Assembly: GCF_900107995.1 (NCBI RefSeq)
Contig: NZ_FNUM01000002.1
Coordinates: forward strand, 332,283-396,282
DNA length: 64,000 nucleotides
DNA from: Alcanivorax sp. DSM 26293
GTDB taxonomy: Bacteria; Pseudomonadota; Gammaproteobacteria; Pseudomonadales; Alcanivoracaceae
Direction: 5' to 3'
Shown here one piece after another: positions 44,130 to 53,435 of the stretch (positions are counted from its first letter, which is position 1; each line of letters begins with the position of its first letter). A program made the translations under genes and the position numbers. Below the pieces are notes generated by a model. It was not told where the DNA came from. It ran no database searches and saw only the letters and a program-made list of their open reading frames with translations.

Positions 44130-45182
44130 TTAATGAATCTGGCGCTGACTGCCACGGTGCCAGAATTTCTCCACAGCACGTTGCAGGCTGCTCTCCAGGG
44201 AGAATCCAAGTCGCTCTCCCAGCTTGCGCTTGGCTTCCCACTGTACCTGATAGAGTGCATGGGAACTCTGCCGCAGTTGCAACAATTCATCACTGGTCAT
44301 GATCTCATCGACCAGGCCCAGCTCCTTGGCCTGAGAACCGAACCAGTGCTCGCCGGTGGCCACCTTGTCCAGATCCAGACCACGGCGGTTATCGCGGACA
44401 AAGGACTTGAACAGCTGGTGAGTCTCTTCCAGTTCTTCCTGGAACTTGGCGCGGCCTTTTTCGGTATTTTCCCCCAGCATGGTCATGGTCCGCTTGTATT
44501 CACCAGCGGTCATCAACTCCACGTCGATATCGTTTTTCTTCAACAACCGGTGGAAGTTGGGAATCTGGGCAACCACGCCAATGGAACCGATGACGGCGAA
44601 TGGCGCAGCGACAATGCGGTCAGCAATGCAGGCCATCATGTAACCGCCACTGGCAGCCACCTCGTCAACGGTGACCGTCAGTTTGATGCCACTATTGCGG
44701 ATACGGCGTAATTGCGACGCGGCCAATCCATAGCTGTGTACCAGCCCACCCGGGCTCTGCAGCCGTACCAGCACCTCATCATTCTGGGTCGCAACCTGCA
44801 GCACTGCACTGATTTCACGGCGCAGATGATCCACCGCACTGGCCTGCACATCGCCATCAAAATCCAGTACAAACAGACGCGGCTCCACCTTGTCTTCCGT
44901 TCCGGCCTTTTTCTTCTGCTTGGCCTCCAGCTTCTCTTGTTTGCGCTTTGCCTTGTGCGCTTTCTTGCGCTGGGCCTCGGGGAGAATCTCTGCCTCCAGG
45001 GAATCCTTCAGGTCCTCGAATTCCTCATTGAGGTGACGCACCTTCAGCTCCCCGTCCTGGCCGGCCTTTTGCCGGCCACGGGACGCGGTGGCGGCGATGC
45101 CGCCGATCACAAACAAGATTGCCACCACCAGGGTGGCAACCTTGGCCAGAAACATGCCGTATTCGGATAAAAACGCGATCAC
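44130..45182 (-). CDS. sohB: SohB, S49-family membrane protease
   Basis: The 350-residue protein uses a GTG start at 45182 with AGGT upstream. It has two hydrophobic N-terminal segments, a lysine-rich charged linker (residues 60-100), and an S49 signal-peptide-peptidase domain with SPGGLVHSYGLAASQL, the catalytic Ser in DEVAASGGYMMACIAD, and GSIGVVAQIPNFHRLL. SohB is an inner-membrane protease with its active site probably periplasmic; its overproduction in E. coli relieves loss of DegP. The gene stands between a repeat region and a membrane-protein gene. Confidence 0.92.
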   Translation of the reverse strand: MIAFLSEYGMFLAKVATLVVAILFVIGGIAATASRGRQKAGQDGELKVRHLNEEFEDLKDSLEAEILPEAQRKKAHKAKRKQEKLEAKQKKKAGTEDKVEPRLFVLDFDGDVQASAVDHLRREISAVLQVATQNDEVLVRLQSPGGLVHSYGLAASQLRRIRNSGIKLTVTVDEVAASGGYMMACIADRIVAAPFAVIGSIGVVAQIPNFHRLLKKNDIDVELMTAGEYKRTMTMLGENTEKGRAKFQEELEETHQLFKSFVRDNRRGLDLDKVATGEHWFGSQAKELGLVDEIMTSDELLQLRQSSHALYQVQWEAKRKLGERLGFSLESSLQRAVEKFWHRGSQRQIH

Positions 45183-45316
45183 TGGTTACCTGCTTGTCCG
45201 TGGGATTGGCACCTGCCCAATATCGACAGATGAAAAGAAGTGGGGTGATTCTACCTAACAGAGCCCCAATGGGGTATGGCAGTCACCACAGGGAGGGCCT
45301 GTGGTGACGGAAAACC

Positions 45317-45964
45317 TCAATCCCAGCCGGAGATGGCCTGCTGGGCACTGCCGTTCATGGGGCGAGCGACCAATCCAGTGGGGCCTGCATTGACCTCAAA
45401 CAAGGCCCCTTCAGCCATGGGCAAATAGGCGGCACTGCCATAGCTGGCATCGACCAGCAGGCTCCAGCCCTCTCGCGCCATTTCCCAGACATCAATGCCC
45501 ACCGGGTCACGATGGAGACTGTAGACGGTTCGATCACGGGAGCGTTCATCTTCCAGGGCATAGTATCTGCCTGAGATGCGATCCAGTTGATAGCCCGGCT
45601 GCAGGCCCAGCAGGCTGAATGGCATCTTCCACTTGATGATGCGGGCATCCAGTTGCCATTGATCGCCTTTCAGGCGGAAATCTTCGGTGGTTCCGTCCGT
45701 GCGGGTCACGGTGGCGATAAAGGATTGATCACCTGACTGGCGGAAGCTCACTGTGGCTACGGAGACTTCCTGGGCGTATTCCCGATAACCGTAGATATTC
45801 AGGGCAAACAGGCTGAGATAAATGGCCAGCCCCACCATTAGCAGGCCGGCTGTGCCTTTGAGCCATTGCAGCAGCCATTGCTGTCGCAGCAGCACCCAGG
45901 CGCCCAGCAATACGAACACCAGGCTGAAAATAAAAATTACCAGAGGCGCGAGTGTGTAATTCAT
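45317..45964 (-). CDS. Conserved hypothetical membrane protein
   Basis: The 215-residue protein has two N-terminal membrane segments (about residues 5-27 and 36-58) and a C-terminal soluble domain of about 150 residues with DFRLKGDQWQLDARIIKW and GRYYALEDERSRDRTVYSL. Homologues next to nudC in pseudomonads are sometimes annotated as multidrug transporters, but two spans and a beta-rich tail do not support that label. It is 12 bases downstream of nudC, suggesting a fimL-nudC-this gene operon. Confidence 0.7.
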   Translation of the reverse strand: MNYTLAPLVIFIFSLVFVLLGAWVLLRQQWLLQWLKGTAGLLMVGLAIYLSLFALNIYGYREYAQEVSVATVSFRQSGDQSFIATVTRTDGTTEDFRLKGDQWQLDARIIKWKMPFSLLGLQPGYQLDRISGRYYALEDERSRDRTVYSLHRDPVGIDVWEMAREGWSLLVDASYGSAAYLPMAEGALFEVNAGPTGLVARPMNGSAQQAISGWD

Positions 45965-45976
45965 TGATTCTATCCC

Positions 45977-46783
45977 TTATTGGAAGCGCGCTACCCAATG
46001 GTCAATCAGTGTCCGGGCAATACTGCCCGGGGGCGGTATCATCGGCAATGACTGGTAGTGGAACCAGTCCGCCGCGACAATTTCGTCATCATCAATGCAG
46101 ATTTCCCCGCCGGCATAATCCGCATGGAATCCCAACATGAGGGAGTGAGGAAACGGCCAGGACTGACTGCTCAGATATTGCAGGTTGGTCACCTCGATAC
46201 CGCTCTCTTCCCGGACTTCCCGGGCCAGAGCCTGCTCAGCGGACTCCCCGGCTTCCATGAAACCGGCCAAACAGGAATACATGCCCTCCGGGAAGCGTGT
46301 CGAACGCCCCAACAGGGCATGTTCCCCGCGCGTCACCAGTGCAATGATGCAAGGCGTGATTCTCGGGTACTGAAAATAGCCACAGGCCGGGCACGTCATG
46401 GCCAGATCACGGGGATGGGGCTCGGTGGGCGAACCACAACGACTGCAGAACCGGTGATTTTTCTGCCAACTCAAGAACTGCAGGGCCCGACTGACCATGG
46501 TAAACCCGGCTTCATCGAGCCCACCGGCGATCAGCCGCCGCAACGGCACCGGTTGCAGGGAGCCGTCGTCGAGCTCGTGGTTGCTCAGCTCACAGACGTA
46601 GCAGGGCTCGCCATTCAGAAGGCCAAGATAATAGTAATGCGGGTGCTGACGCAGCATGTACGCCGGTAAGACCGGTAATTGCCACGGATCCGCAGCAATC
46701 AGGATATTCTGTTCATGAATCACATAGCAGCGTGCGTGCTCGGCGTGCTTCGGTTCGGGGCTGGACAGATCAATCATGGGCAT
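45977..46783 (-). CDS. nudC: NAD+ diphosphatase / RNA decapping hydrolase NudC
   Basis: The 268-residue protein has a zinc ribbon (FCSRCGSPTE and MTCPACGYFQYPR, four Cys) followed by a Nudix domain with GFMEAGESAEQALAREV and REESGIEV forming the Nudix box, then SQSWPFPHSLMLGF, the SQPWPFPxS motif diagnostic of NudC, here SQSWPFPHS. NudC hydrolyses NAD(H) and removes NAD caps from RNA 5' ends. Its start codon overlaps the fimL stop (TGATG). Confidence 0.94.
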   Translation of the reverse strand: MPMIDLSSPEPKHAEHARCYVIHEQNILIAADPWQLPVLPAYMLRQHPHYYYLGLLNGEPCYVCELSNHELDDGSLQPVPLRRLIAGGLDEAGFTMVSRALQFLSWQKNHRFCSRCGSPTEPHPRDLAMTCPACGYFQYPRITPCIIALVTRGEHALLGRSTRFPEGMYSCLAGFMEAGESAEQALAREVREESGIEVTNLQYLSSQSWPFPHSLMLGFHADYAGGEICIDDDEIVAADWFHYQSLPMIPPPGSIARTLIDHWVARFQ

Positions 46784-48462
46784 CAGGCCACTTTGGCAAC
46801 CGGGTAACCCAGCGCTTTCATGCTTTCTTCGGCAACTTCCAGCACGCCGTCACCGATAGGCTTCTGCTCTTCCATGCTTTCCAGGTAGTAATCGACTCCG
46901 GTCAGAGCGTCCGCGAGGGTTTCCATGTTCTCTCTCGTAGGAGGCGTGCCCCCCTCGATGAGCTGGTGAACAATATATTGATGACAGGCCTGCGTCACAC
47001 CACGGGCCCGCTGCAGCTCCAGGAACATCAGCCCCCCGGCAATGGATGCGAAGGTACCCGGAAGATTGGAAAGGTGCATGGCATCCCAGTTGTTATCCAT
47101 GAACGAGCTGATGGAGCGTTTTGCCAGGGCCAGGCCGGCGCGACACTCCCCCACCACGGTCATCCGGGCATCGTCCAGCTGATAGAGGGAAATGCCGCTG
47201 TTGTTGCTGCCACGGTGGATATCATCTTCCGGGCTGATGCTGCGCTCGAGATTGGCGGCAACGTTCTCCACCATCAGCAGGTCATCCACCAGCGAGTGGA
47301 AAGCGTCGCTCTCCACATTCTGGTCCGCCTGCCAGTCATTGACCTTGGTGGCCTGCTGTTTGATGACACCGGCCTCATCATCCTTGCCGATCATGGCCAG
47401 GGTACTGCCGAGGCGATTAAGGCTGGCGGCCACAGACTGGTAATTGGTATCTGCCACACCCTGGGATGCCATATCCAGGCTTTCCTTGAGTTCACTGATT
47501 TCATCACGCATGGCACTGGCAACCGACCGGATCACCGAACCACTGGCTCCGGTCATCAACGCCAGTTCACGCTGCAGGATGGCATCGGACACATCGCTGT
47601 CCAGGGCAAACGCCTGCTTCACTTGCCCGACAACCCCGGAATTCAGGGAAGACAGGGACACCAGGTAGAGGCTTTCCTTGATCATCAACAGCGGCGCTTC
47701 TTCGCTGAGCGCCTGATCGCCACCGTAAACCAGCTTCTTCAATTGCCTGTCGTACTGGGAGAGCAAGGCCTTCCTGGCCGGGGTGAGGGCCATGTCGTCC
47801 GCCACCATGGCCGTAATCACCGCCTGGCCAATCCACAGGAAACGACTCAGGCCACAGTCGCCGGCAGCGCGGTCCAGGCGCACCATGGCGCGGCCCATCA
47901 GACGCAGGTTGACCGAGGGATTCAGGTCCCGGAGTACGCCTAACAACCCGGTTTGATACATATGCCGCAGGCGCCGGGCCAGGGCCGGCAGTTCGGCGCG
48001 GGGCAAGTCACTCTCGGGAGCGGGCGGTGTGCGCGGGCGAGACAGATTGGCACTGAAAAAATGGCTTTCCTGAATCAGTGCTTTGCCACCAGCGCGACGT
48101 AATTCATTGATACCGCCGATCAGCAACGCCGGCAGCGTGCGGTTCTTGAGTTGCACGTAATCGAAATAGCGGGTCAGCAGGACAATGGCATTACTGAGGG
48201 CCTGAACGCGGGCGTCGGACTGCTTTTCACGCAGCTCCCGGGCGGCGAGTGCCATTTCTTCACTCATCAGCGCCGCTGCAGGCAGCTCAACCACCTGGCA
48301 GATACCCCGTAATTGCTGGAAGTCTTCGGCACACCGTGCCAGCTCTTCCTGACGGGAGGGATCGTCGGAAAACGCCTCCAGGCTGGTTTCCGCTTCCGTC
48401 AGGGTGGCGTCAATCGCTTCCTTGAGAAAAGTCAGGGAGGTGGTATTCGTTATGGCGACCAT
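46783..48462 (-). CDS. fimL: FimL-like twitching motility regulator
   Basis: The start at 48462 (MVAITNTTSLTFLKEA), preceded by CGGAGAG, gives 559 residues, close to FimL of P. aeruginosa. The protein is all-helical and resembles the N-terminal Hpt-like region of ChpA, with DFQQLRGICQVVELPAAALM near residue 55 and later AFASIAGGLMFLELQ-like segments. The Hpt-like modules appear to lack the phosphorylatable His. FimL controls type IV pilus function through cAMP signalling in Pseudomonas. Adjacency to nudC matches that genus and supports the call. Confidence 0.82.
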   Translation of the reverse strand: MVAITNTTSLTFLKEAIDATLTEAETSLEAFSDDPSRQEELARCAEDFQQLRGICQVVELPAAALMSEEMALAARELREKQSDARVQALSNAIVLLTRYFDYVQLKNRTLPALLIGGINELRRAGGKALIQESHFFSANLSRPRTPPAPESDLPRAELPALARRLRHMYQTGLLGVLRDLNPSVNLRLMGRAMVRLDRAAGDCGLSRFLWIGQAVITAMVADDMALTPARKALLSQYDRQLKKLVYGGDQALSEEAPLLMIKESLYLVSLSSLNSGVVGQVKQAFALDSDVSDAILQRELALMTGASGSVIRSVASAMRDEISELKESLDMASQGVADTNYQSVAASLNRLGSTLAMIGKDDEAGVIKQQATKVNDWQADQNVESDAFHSLVDDLLMVENVAANLERSISPEDDIHRGSNNSGISLYQLDDARMTVVGECRAGLALAKRSISSFMDNNWDAMHLSNLPGTFASIAGGLMFLELQRARGVTQACHQYIVHQLIEGGTPPTRENMETLADALTGVDYYLESMEEQKPIGDGVLEVAEESMKALGYPVAKVA

Positions 48463-48959
48463 GGACTCTCCGCAAGCACCCAACTGTTATTATCATCGGT
48501 CGTACGCCGTGCAACCCCCGCATACGCCGCATTTCTCATCATAGAAGTGTCGACATAGGGTTTAAACCCACTTGGCAGACAAGAAAAAGGCCCCTTCCCC
48601 ATCAACAGAGTCATCGCAATTGACTCTGTTCAGCGTGGGCAGAATCTACCAATAAGGCGGGTCGAAAAGGCCTGAAGCCCACTTTCGACACCCACCGCGA
48701 AAGGCGCATCAACTTTTGCACGTCATCAAACAATGCGTCAACTTTCATTTGTAAGCAACTGATTTATTGGCTATTTGTTAACCTGGCCACACTCTGGAAA
48801 CGGCACTTAATCGGCCCCTAACCCGAATCCCGCCATAACCCTGTCAATCCCGACCATGGTCCTGGCCACTTCTTGCCTTTCTGCACTGTACCGGGGCACA
48901 GCAAATCCGTATGATTGCCGCCGCCTCGACTCCGTTCATCCCTCGCACAGGATTTCGCC
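48463..48959. other. 497-base intergenic region between fimL and nhaB
   Basis: I find no gene here. A perfect hairpin AACAGAGTCA-N7-TGACTCTGTT lies at 48604-48630, and a smaller GTCGAAA/TTTCGAC inverted repeat lies at 48661-48689. Two similar boxes, GCATCAACTTTTGCA (48706-48720) and GCGTCAACTTTCATT (around 48735-48749), precede an AT-rich stretch. These are probably the divergent fimL and nhaB control elements. Confidence 0.5.
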
Positions 48960-50549
48960 ATGTCCGCCACGCTTGGCCGTGCCTTTCTGCACAATTTCCT
49001 TGGGCAAGCCCCTGCCTGGTACAAATACACCATCATTGCCTTTCTGGCCGTCAATCCGCTGATTTTTCTGACACTGGGCCCCGTTGTCGCTGGCTGGCTG
49101 CTGCTGGCCGAGTTTATCTTCACCCTGGCCATGGCCCTCAAGTGCTACCCGCTCCAGCCGGGCGGGCTGCTTGCCATTGAGGCCGTGCTGATCGGGCTGA
49201 CTTCCGCTGAGACCGTGTTGCACAAGGTAGAAAGCAACCTGGAAGTCATGCTGCTGCTGATTTTCATGGTGGCGGGGATTTTCTTCCTCAAGGATCTGCT
49301 TCTGTTCCTCTTTACTCGCATCCTTCTGGGGGTGAAGTCCAAGGTTCGCCTGAGCCTGCTGTTCTGTGTCGCGGCGGCCGTCCTCTCCGCGTTTCTGGAT
49401 GCGCTCACCGTCACCGCCGTGGTCATCGCGGTGTGTACCGGCTTCTACGGGATCTACCACAAAGTGGCTTCCGGCAAGACCTTTCAGCAGAAGCATGATC
49501 ATGGCGACGATACCAGCGTCGAAGACCTGCACCGGGAAGACCTGCGCCGCTTCCGGGCCTTCCTGCGCAGCCTGCTGATGCATGCCGCAGTAGGCACTGC
49601 CCTTGGTGGAGTCTGCACCCTGGTCGGCGAACCCCAGAACCTGCTTATCGCCAACAAGGCCGGCTGGGAATTTGGTGAGTTTTTCCTGCGCATGGCGCCG
49701 ATTACCCTGCCTGTCCTGGTAATGGGCCTGCTGACCTGTGTCTTCCTGGAAATCAGCGGCAGCTTCGGCTACGGCGAGGACATTCCGGAAAAGGTGCGCG
49801 GCATTATGCGCCAGTACGCGCTGGAGCAGGACCGCAAACGCACCGTACAAAATCGGGCTGCGCTGGTCATACAGGCGCTCACCGCTGTGTGGCTGGTGGT
49901 CGGCCTGGCCACCCACGCCGCCTCAGTGGGGCTGGTGGGCCTGACGGTGATTATTCTCGCTACCTCGTTTACCGGCATCATTGAGGAACACCGACTCGGC
50001 GCCGCTTTTGAGGAGGCCCTCCCCTTCACCGCCCTGCTGACGGTCTTTTTCGCCGTGGTGGCGGTTATTGCAGACCAACAGCTCTTTGCCCCGGTCATTG
50101 AGTATGTGCTGAGTCTGGAGAAGCAGATCCAGGGGCCGGCATTCTATGTGGCGAACGGGGTGCTTTCGGCGGTTTCCGACAACGTTTTTGTGGCCACGGT
50201 CTATGTGGATGAGGTTGGCCAGGCACTGTTGAAAGGCGAGATCGACCGGGACACTTTTGACCTGCTGGCGGTGGCAATCAACACCGGCACCAACATTCCT
50301 TCGGTGGCCACCCCCAATGGCCAGGCCGCGTTCCTGTTCCTGCTCACCTCGGCACTGGCTCCCCTTGTGCGGCTCTCTTACGGACGAATGGTGGTCATGG
50401 CCCTGCCCTATACCATCGTCATGTCGATTACCGGCTTACTGATGTCCATGATGGCACTGGGGCCGGCCACGGATTACCTTTACGAGAATGAGTGGATCGA
50501 ACACCACGATGTGAGCGAGTTCCAGCTGTCACCGAACAAGAGCCACTGA
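48960..50549 (+). CDS. nhaB: Na+/H+ antiporter NhaB
   Basis: The 529-residue inner membrane protein begins [20 protein letters not shown] (ATG at 48960 after AGGAT) and has about twelve hydrophobic segments. Characteristic segments are [58 protein letters not shown] and [13 protein letters not shown]. NhaB exports Na+ in exchange for protons, useful to a marine bacterium. It is convergent with dnaQ, sharing a terminator. Confidence 0.95.
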   Translation: MSATLGRAFLHNFLGQAPAWYKYTIIAFLAVNPLIFLTLGPVVAGWLLLAEFIFTLAMALKCYPLQPGGLLAIEAVLIGLTSAETVLHKVESNLEVMLLLIFMVAGIFFLKDLLLFLFTRILLGVKSKVRLSLLFCVAAAVLSAFLDALTVTAVVIAVCTGFYGIYHKVASGKTFQQKHDHGDDTSVEDLHREDLRRFRAFLRSLLMHAAVGTALGGVCTLVGEPQNLLIANKAGWEFGEFFLRMAPITLPVLVMGLLTCVFLEISGSFGYGEDIPEKVRGIMRQYALEQDRKRTVQNRAALVIQALTAVWLVVGLATHAASVGLVGLTVIILATSFTGIIEEHRLGAAFEEALPFTALLTVFFAVVAVIADQQLFAPVIEYVLSLEKQIQGPAFYVANGVLSAVSDNVFVATVYVDEVGQALLKGEIDRDTFDLLAVAINTGTNIPSVATPNGQAAFLFLLTSALAPLVRLSYGRMVVMALPYTIVMSITGLLMSMMALGPATDYLYENEWIEHHDVSEFQLSPNKSH

Positions 50550-50555
50550 CCCCGG

Positions 50556-50581
50556 AAAGCCCGCTTAATGAAGCGGGCTTT
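50556..50581. terminator. Bidirectional terminator between nhaB and dnaQ
   Basis: AAAGCCCGCTT and AAGCGGGCTTT pair with a short loop. It overlaps the dnaQ stop codon. Confidence 0.85.
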
Positions 50582-51302
50582 CTTCCTTCTGGCGGTCCCA
50601 CAACGTGGTTTCACCATTGCTGTCGGCAATGGCGGCCAGCTTGTCGCGATGCCGTTGCAGCTCCTGGTCAGAGGCTCGTACAACCTTCAGCCCGGGGCGT
50701 TGACCATCCAGGCGGCGAATCGCCTCAGCAGCCATTTCCCCGCCCTGGCTGGCACCGTCACTACCATCCAGTGACAAGCGGGTCTGCCCGCCGGTCATGG
50801 CCAGGTACACATCGGCGAGAATCTCCGCATCCAGCAAGGCGCCGTGCAGCTCACGATGGCTGTTCTCGACCCCATAGCGGCGGCACAGCGCATCCAGGTT
50901 GTTTTTCTGGCCAGGGTGTTTCTGGCGTGCCATCACCAGGGTATCGAGGACACCACAGCGTTGCTCGATGGTGCCATAACGGCTGCCCAGGCGACGTAAT
51001 TCATGGTTCAGGAAGCCCACATCGAACGGCGCGTTATGGATCACCAGTTCCGAACCGTCCACAAAGGCCAGAAACTCATCCACCACCTTGTCGAACGTCG
51101 GCTTGTCTGCGAGAAACTCGGTGCTGATCCCGTGGACCGCCAGGGCGCCCTCATCAATCTCTCGCTGGGGATTGAGATACAAATGCAGGCTATTGCCTGT
51201 CAGACGTCTGTTGACCACTTCCACACAGCCAATTTCGATCACCCGGTGGCCATCGTTGGGTTCAAGACCCGTGGTTTCCGTATCCAGTACTACCTGACGC
51301 AT
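50565..51302 (-). CDS. dnaQ: DNA polymerase III epsilon subunit (proofreading exonuclease)
   Basis: The 245-residue protein is a DEDDh 3'-5' exonuclease: Exo I VVLDTETTGLEP, Exo II HNAPFDVGFLNHEL, and Exo III HGALLDAEILADVYLAM with the catalytic His and Asp. A C-terminal tail of about 60 residues binds the polymerase alpha subunit. The start overlaps the rnhA stop (TGATG) on the same strand, giving a coupled methyltransferase-rnhA-dnaQ operon. In E. coli dnaQ and rnhA are instead divergent neighbours. Confidence 0.95.
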   Translation of the reverse strand: MRQVVLDTETTGLEPNDGHRVIEIGCVEVVNRRLTGNSLHLYLNPQREIDEGALAVHGISTEFLADKPTFDKVVDEFLAFVDGSELVIHNAPFDVGFLNHELRRLGSRYGTIEQRCGVLDTLVMARQKHPGQKNNLDALCRRYGVENSHRELHGALLDAEILADVYLAMTGGQTRLSLDGSDGASQGGEMAAEAIRRLDGQRPGLKVVRASDQELQRHRDKLAAIADSNGETTLWDRQKEESPLH

Positions 51303-51757
51303 CAGCTTGGCATTCCTTTTTTCTGGAGAAGTTCATCGATGCCACGATTGGCAAGCGCATCGGCTTTTTCATTCTCGGGGTGACCGCTGTGCCCCTTCAC
51401 CCATTGCCATTCAATGGTGTGCTTGCTGCAGGCCGCATCCAGACGCCGCCATAAATCCGCATTCTTTACCGGCTGTTTCGACGCCGTTTTCCAGCCCCGC
51501 TTTTTCCAGTTGGCCATCCACTGCGTGATGCCATCCATGACATAGCGGGAATCGGTGGTCAGCACCACCTGACAGGGCTGCGTCAGGGCCTCCAGGGCCA
51601 TGATCGCCGCCATCAGTTCCATCCGGTTGTTGGTGGTATCAGGCTCCCCACCGGAAAGGGTCTTTTCGGTACTGCCATAACGCAGCACGGCGCCCCAGCC
51701 ACCGGGGCCGGGATTGCCGCGGCAGGCGCCGTCGGTAAATATCATCACTTGCTTCAA
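51302..51757 (-). CDS. rnhA: Ribonuclease HI
   Basis: I place the start at a TTG at 51757, read [21 protein letters not shown]. coli RNase HI has the same opening (LKQVEIFTDG). AAGGAG lies 10 bases upstream. An ATG at 51745 would cut into the first strand. The 151-residue enzyme has the acidic catalytic residues in [13 protein letters not shown] and [10 protein letters not shown], plus [12 protein letters not shown]. It removes RNA from RNA:DNA hybrids. The start lies 4 bases after the methyltransferase stop. Confidence 0.93.
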   Translation of the reverse strand: MKQVMIFTDGACRGNPGPGGWGAVLRYGSTEKTLSGGEPDTTNNRMELMAAIMALEALTQPCQVVLTTDSRYVMDGITQWMANWKKRGWKTASKQPVKNADLWRRLDAACSKHTIEWQWVKGHSGHPENEKADALANRGIDELLQKKGMPS

Positions 51758-51761
51758 TGAA

Positions 51762-52538
51762 TCAGGACTCCTTGTTTTGCTGCCCCCAGCGGGCAACCGG
51801 TACCGGGACAACGGTATTTCGCGGCACCCTTTTTTGCCGGTTGGGCAATAACTTGGCCATACCGGCCCGCTTGCGGGCAACCAGCAGATAGGTATTGCCA
51901 TGGCGAGGCCAAAGCAGGCTACCCAACCATTCCAGCAGCCGCAGACGCTCACGGCCGCGACCGGAAAGCGGCATAGTATAGAAGCCGCTGGCCATGCCAT
52001 CGACCTCAAATCCCAATACCTGCAACCAGTCGGTAAGACGATTGGGGCGATAAAACCGCCCGGACCAGCCCGGCCGTTTCCGCCAGAAAAACCAGCGTGC
52101 CAGCCCCATCAAGCTGACCGGATGGAAGCCGATGATGGCCACCTTGCCACCCGGGGCGATACTGCGCGTTGCTTCTCGTAGCACCTGATGGGGGTCCTGG
52201 CTGAAATCCATGACATGATGCAGCAGAAGTAGATCCACACTGGCCTTCGCCAAGGGTAACAACTCCAGACGGGCCTGAACCCGGGTGCCGCCAAAGCCCT
52301 CTGTGGAAATACTGGTTTGCCAGGGCAGCGGGCTTTCCGCCAGCAAATCTCTCCCCGTGCCGCTGTACAGGGCGACCGCTCGCTGGCCCGCCTGACTGCG
52401 CAACCATTCACCGAGCATTTCACGCTCCGCTGCAAGCAAGGCCTGACCGGGCTCACTGTCCAGCCAGTTATCAAAATTGCGCCCCAGCTCCGGGGAAGAG
52501 GCGTTATAGGAAATACGGTTGAGTGGAGGCAGCTGCAT
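51762..52538 (-). CDS. SAM-dependent methyltransferase (PA1814-like)
   Basis: The 258-residue protein (ATG at 52538 with GGGAG upstream) has a divergent SAM pocket [17 protein letters not shown], then [20 protein letters not shown] and [18 protein letters not shown], typical of Methyltransf_11 proteins. It is coupled to rnhA and divergent from gloB, an arrangement also found in Pseudomonas. The substrate is unknown. Confidence 0.83.
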   Translation of the reverse strand: MQLPPLNRISYNASSPELGRNFDNWLDSEPGQALLAAEREMLGEWLRSQAGQRAVALYSGTGRDLLAESPLPWQTSISTEGFGGTRVQARLELLPLAKASVDLLLLHHVMDFSQDPHQVLREATRSIAPGGKVAIIGFHPVSLMGLARWFFWRKRPGWSGRFYRPNRLTDWLQVLGFEVDGMASGFYTMPLSGRGRERLRLLEWLGSLLWPRHGNTYLLVARKRAGMAKLLPNRQKRVPRNTVVPVPVARWGQQNKES

Positions 52539-52592
52539 GACGGACAATGACTCCCACAAAAGATTGCCGTTTTATCAGGAGCGTAGCACGAC

Positions 52593-53366
52593 ATGTTGCC
52601 CAGCCCTACTGCCATCCCCGCATTCAGAGACAATTACATCTGGGCCATTCGCCAGGAAGACCGCTGCGTGGTCGTGGACCCTGGCGATGCAGAACCGGTG
52701 GAGCAGTTCCTGCAGGAAAACGGTCTGCAACTCACCAGTATTCTGATTACCCATCATCACCCGGACCATGTGGGCGGCATTCCGGCTCTGCTCAAGCAAC
52801 GGGAGATCCCCGTGTATGGGCCTGCCAGGGAAACCATCCCCGCAATGACCCACCCCCTGGCTGAAGGCGATGTCATTCAACCCGCCGGACTCGACATCAG
52901 CTTGAGAGTCATGGAAGTCCCCGGCCATACCCTTGGACATATCGCCTTCCACAATGCTGAACTGAACTGGCTTTTTTGCGGCGACACCCTGTTCGCCGGG
53001 GGATGTGGACGCCTTTTCGAGGGCACTCCAGAGCAGATGTATGACTCACTGCAACGTCTGGCCAGCCTGCCCGCCTCCACCCTGGTGTACTGCACCCACG
53101 AATACACCCTCGCCAACCTCACCTTTGCAGCCGCAGTGACGCCGGATGACACGGCAGTGACCCAACGGCTTGAGGCCGTAAAAGAGGCCCGTGACGCCGG
53201 GCAAATCACCCTGCCATCGACGCTTGCCGAAGAGGCACGCAGCAACCCTTTCCTGCGTGCCCATGAACCGGCCCTCAAGCATGCCTGTGAGGCATGGGAA
53301 CCCGGGGCTGGCAACAGTGATATGCAGTGTTTTGCCACCTTGCGTCGCTGGAAAGACAACTTTTGA
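52593..53366 (+). CDS. gloB: Hydroxyacylglutathione hydrolase (glyoxalase II)
   Basis: The 257-residue metallo-beta-lactamase-fold enzyme hydrolyses S-lactoylglutathione to lactate and glutathione, the second step of methylglyoxal detoxification. Metal ligands are visible in THHHPDHVGG, VPGHTLGHIAF and FCGDTLFAGGCGR, and the C-terminal glyoxalase II domain has YCTHEYTLANLTFA and RSNPFLRAHEP. The gene is divergent from the methyltransferase and followed 69 bases later by mltD. Confidence 0.95.
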   Translation: MLPSPTAIPAFRDNYIWAIRQEDRCVVVDPGDAEPVEQFLQENGLQLTSILITHHHPDHVGGIPALLKQREIPVYGPARETIPAMTHPLAEGDVIQPAGLDISLRVMEVPGHTLGHIAFHNAELNWLFCGDTLFAGGCGRLFEGTPEQMYDSLQRLASLPASTLVYCTHEYTLANLTFAAAVTPDDTAVTQRLEAVKEARDAGQITLPSTLAEEARSNPFLRAHEPALKHACEAWEPGAGNSDMQCFATLRRWKDNF

Positions 53367-53435
53367 CCGACACGGCTTGTGGCGCCCCTTACCCTGCCCC
53401 TAGAATGATTGAAACATTTTGCTGTCGTTATATTT

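Noticed and set aside
45317-45964. Multidrug transporter label for the gene after nudC
   Set aside because: Only two membrane segments and a large soluble domain are visible, which does not fit known drug exporters.
46732-47943. A 403-codon plus-strand frame opposite nudC and fimL
   Set aside because: It is antisense to two recognised genes with ribosome sites and conserved motifs.
48855-48880. Possible sigma-54 promoter before nhaB (TGGCC...TTGCC)
   Set aside because: The GG-to-GC distance is one base short of the required spacing, so it does not fit.
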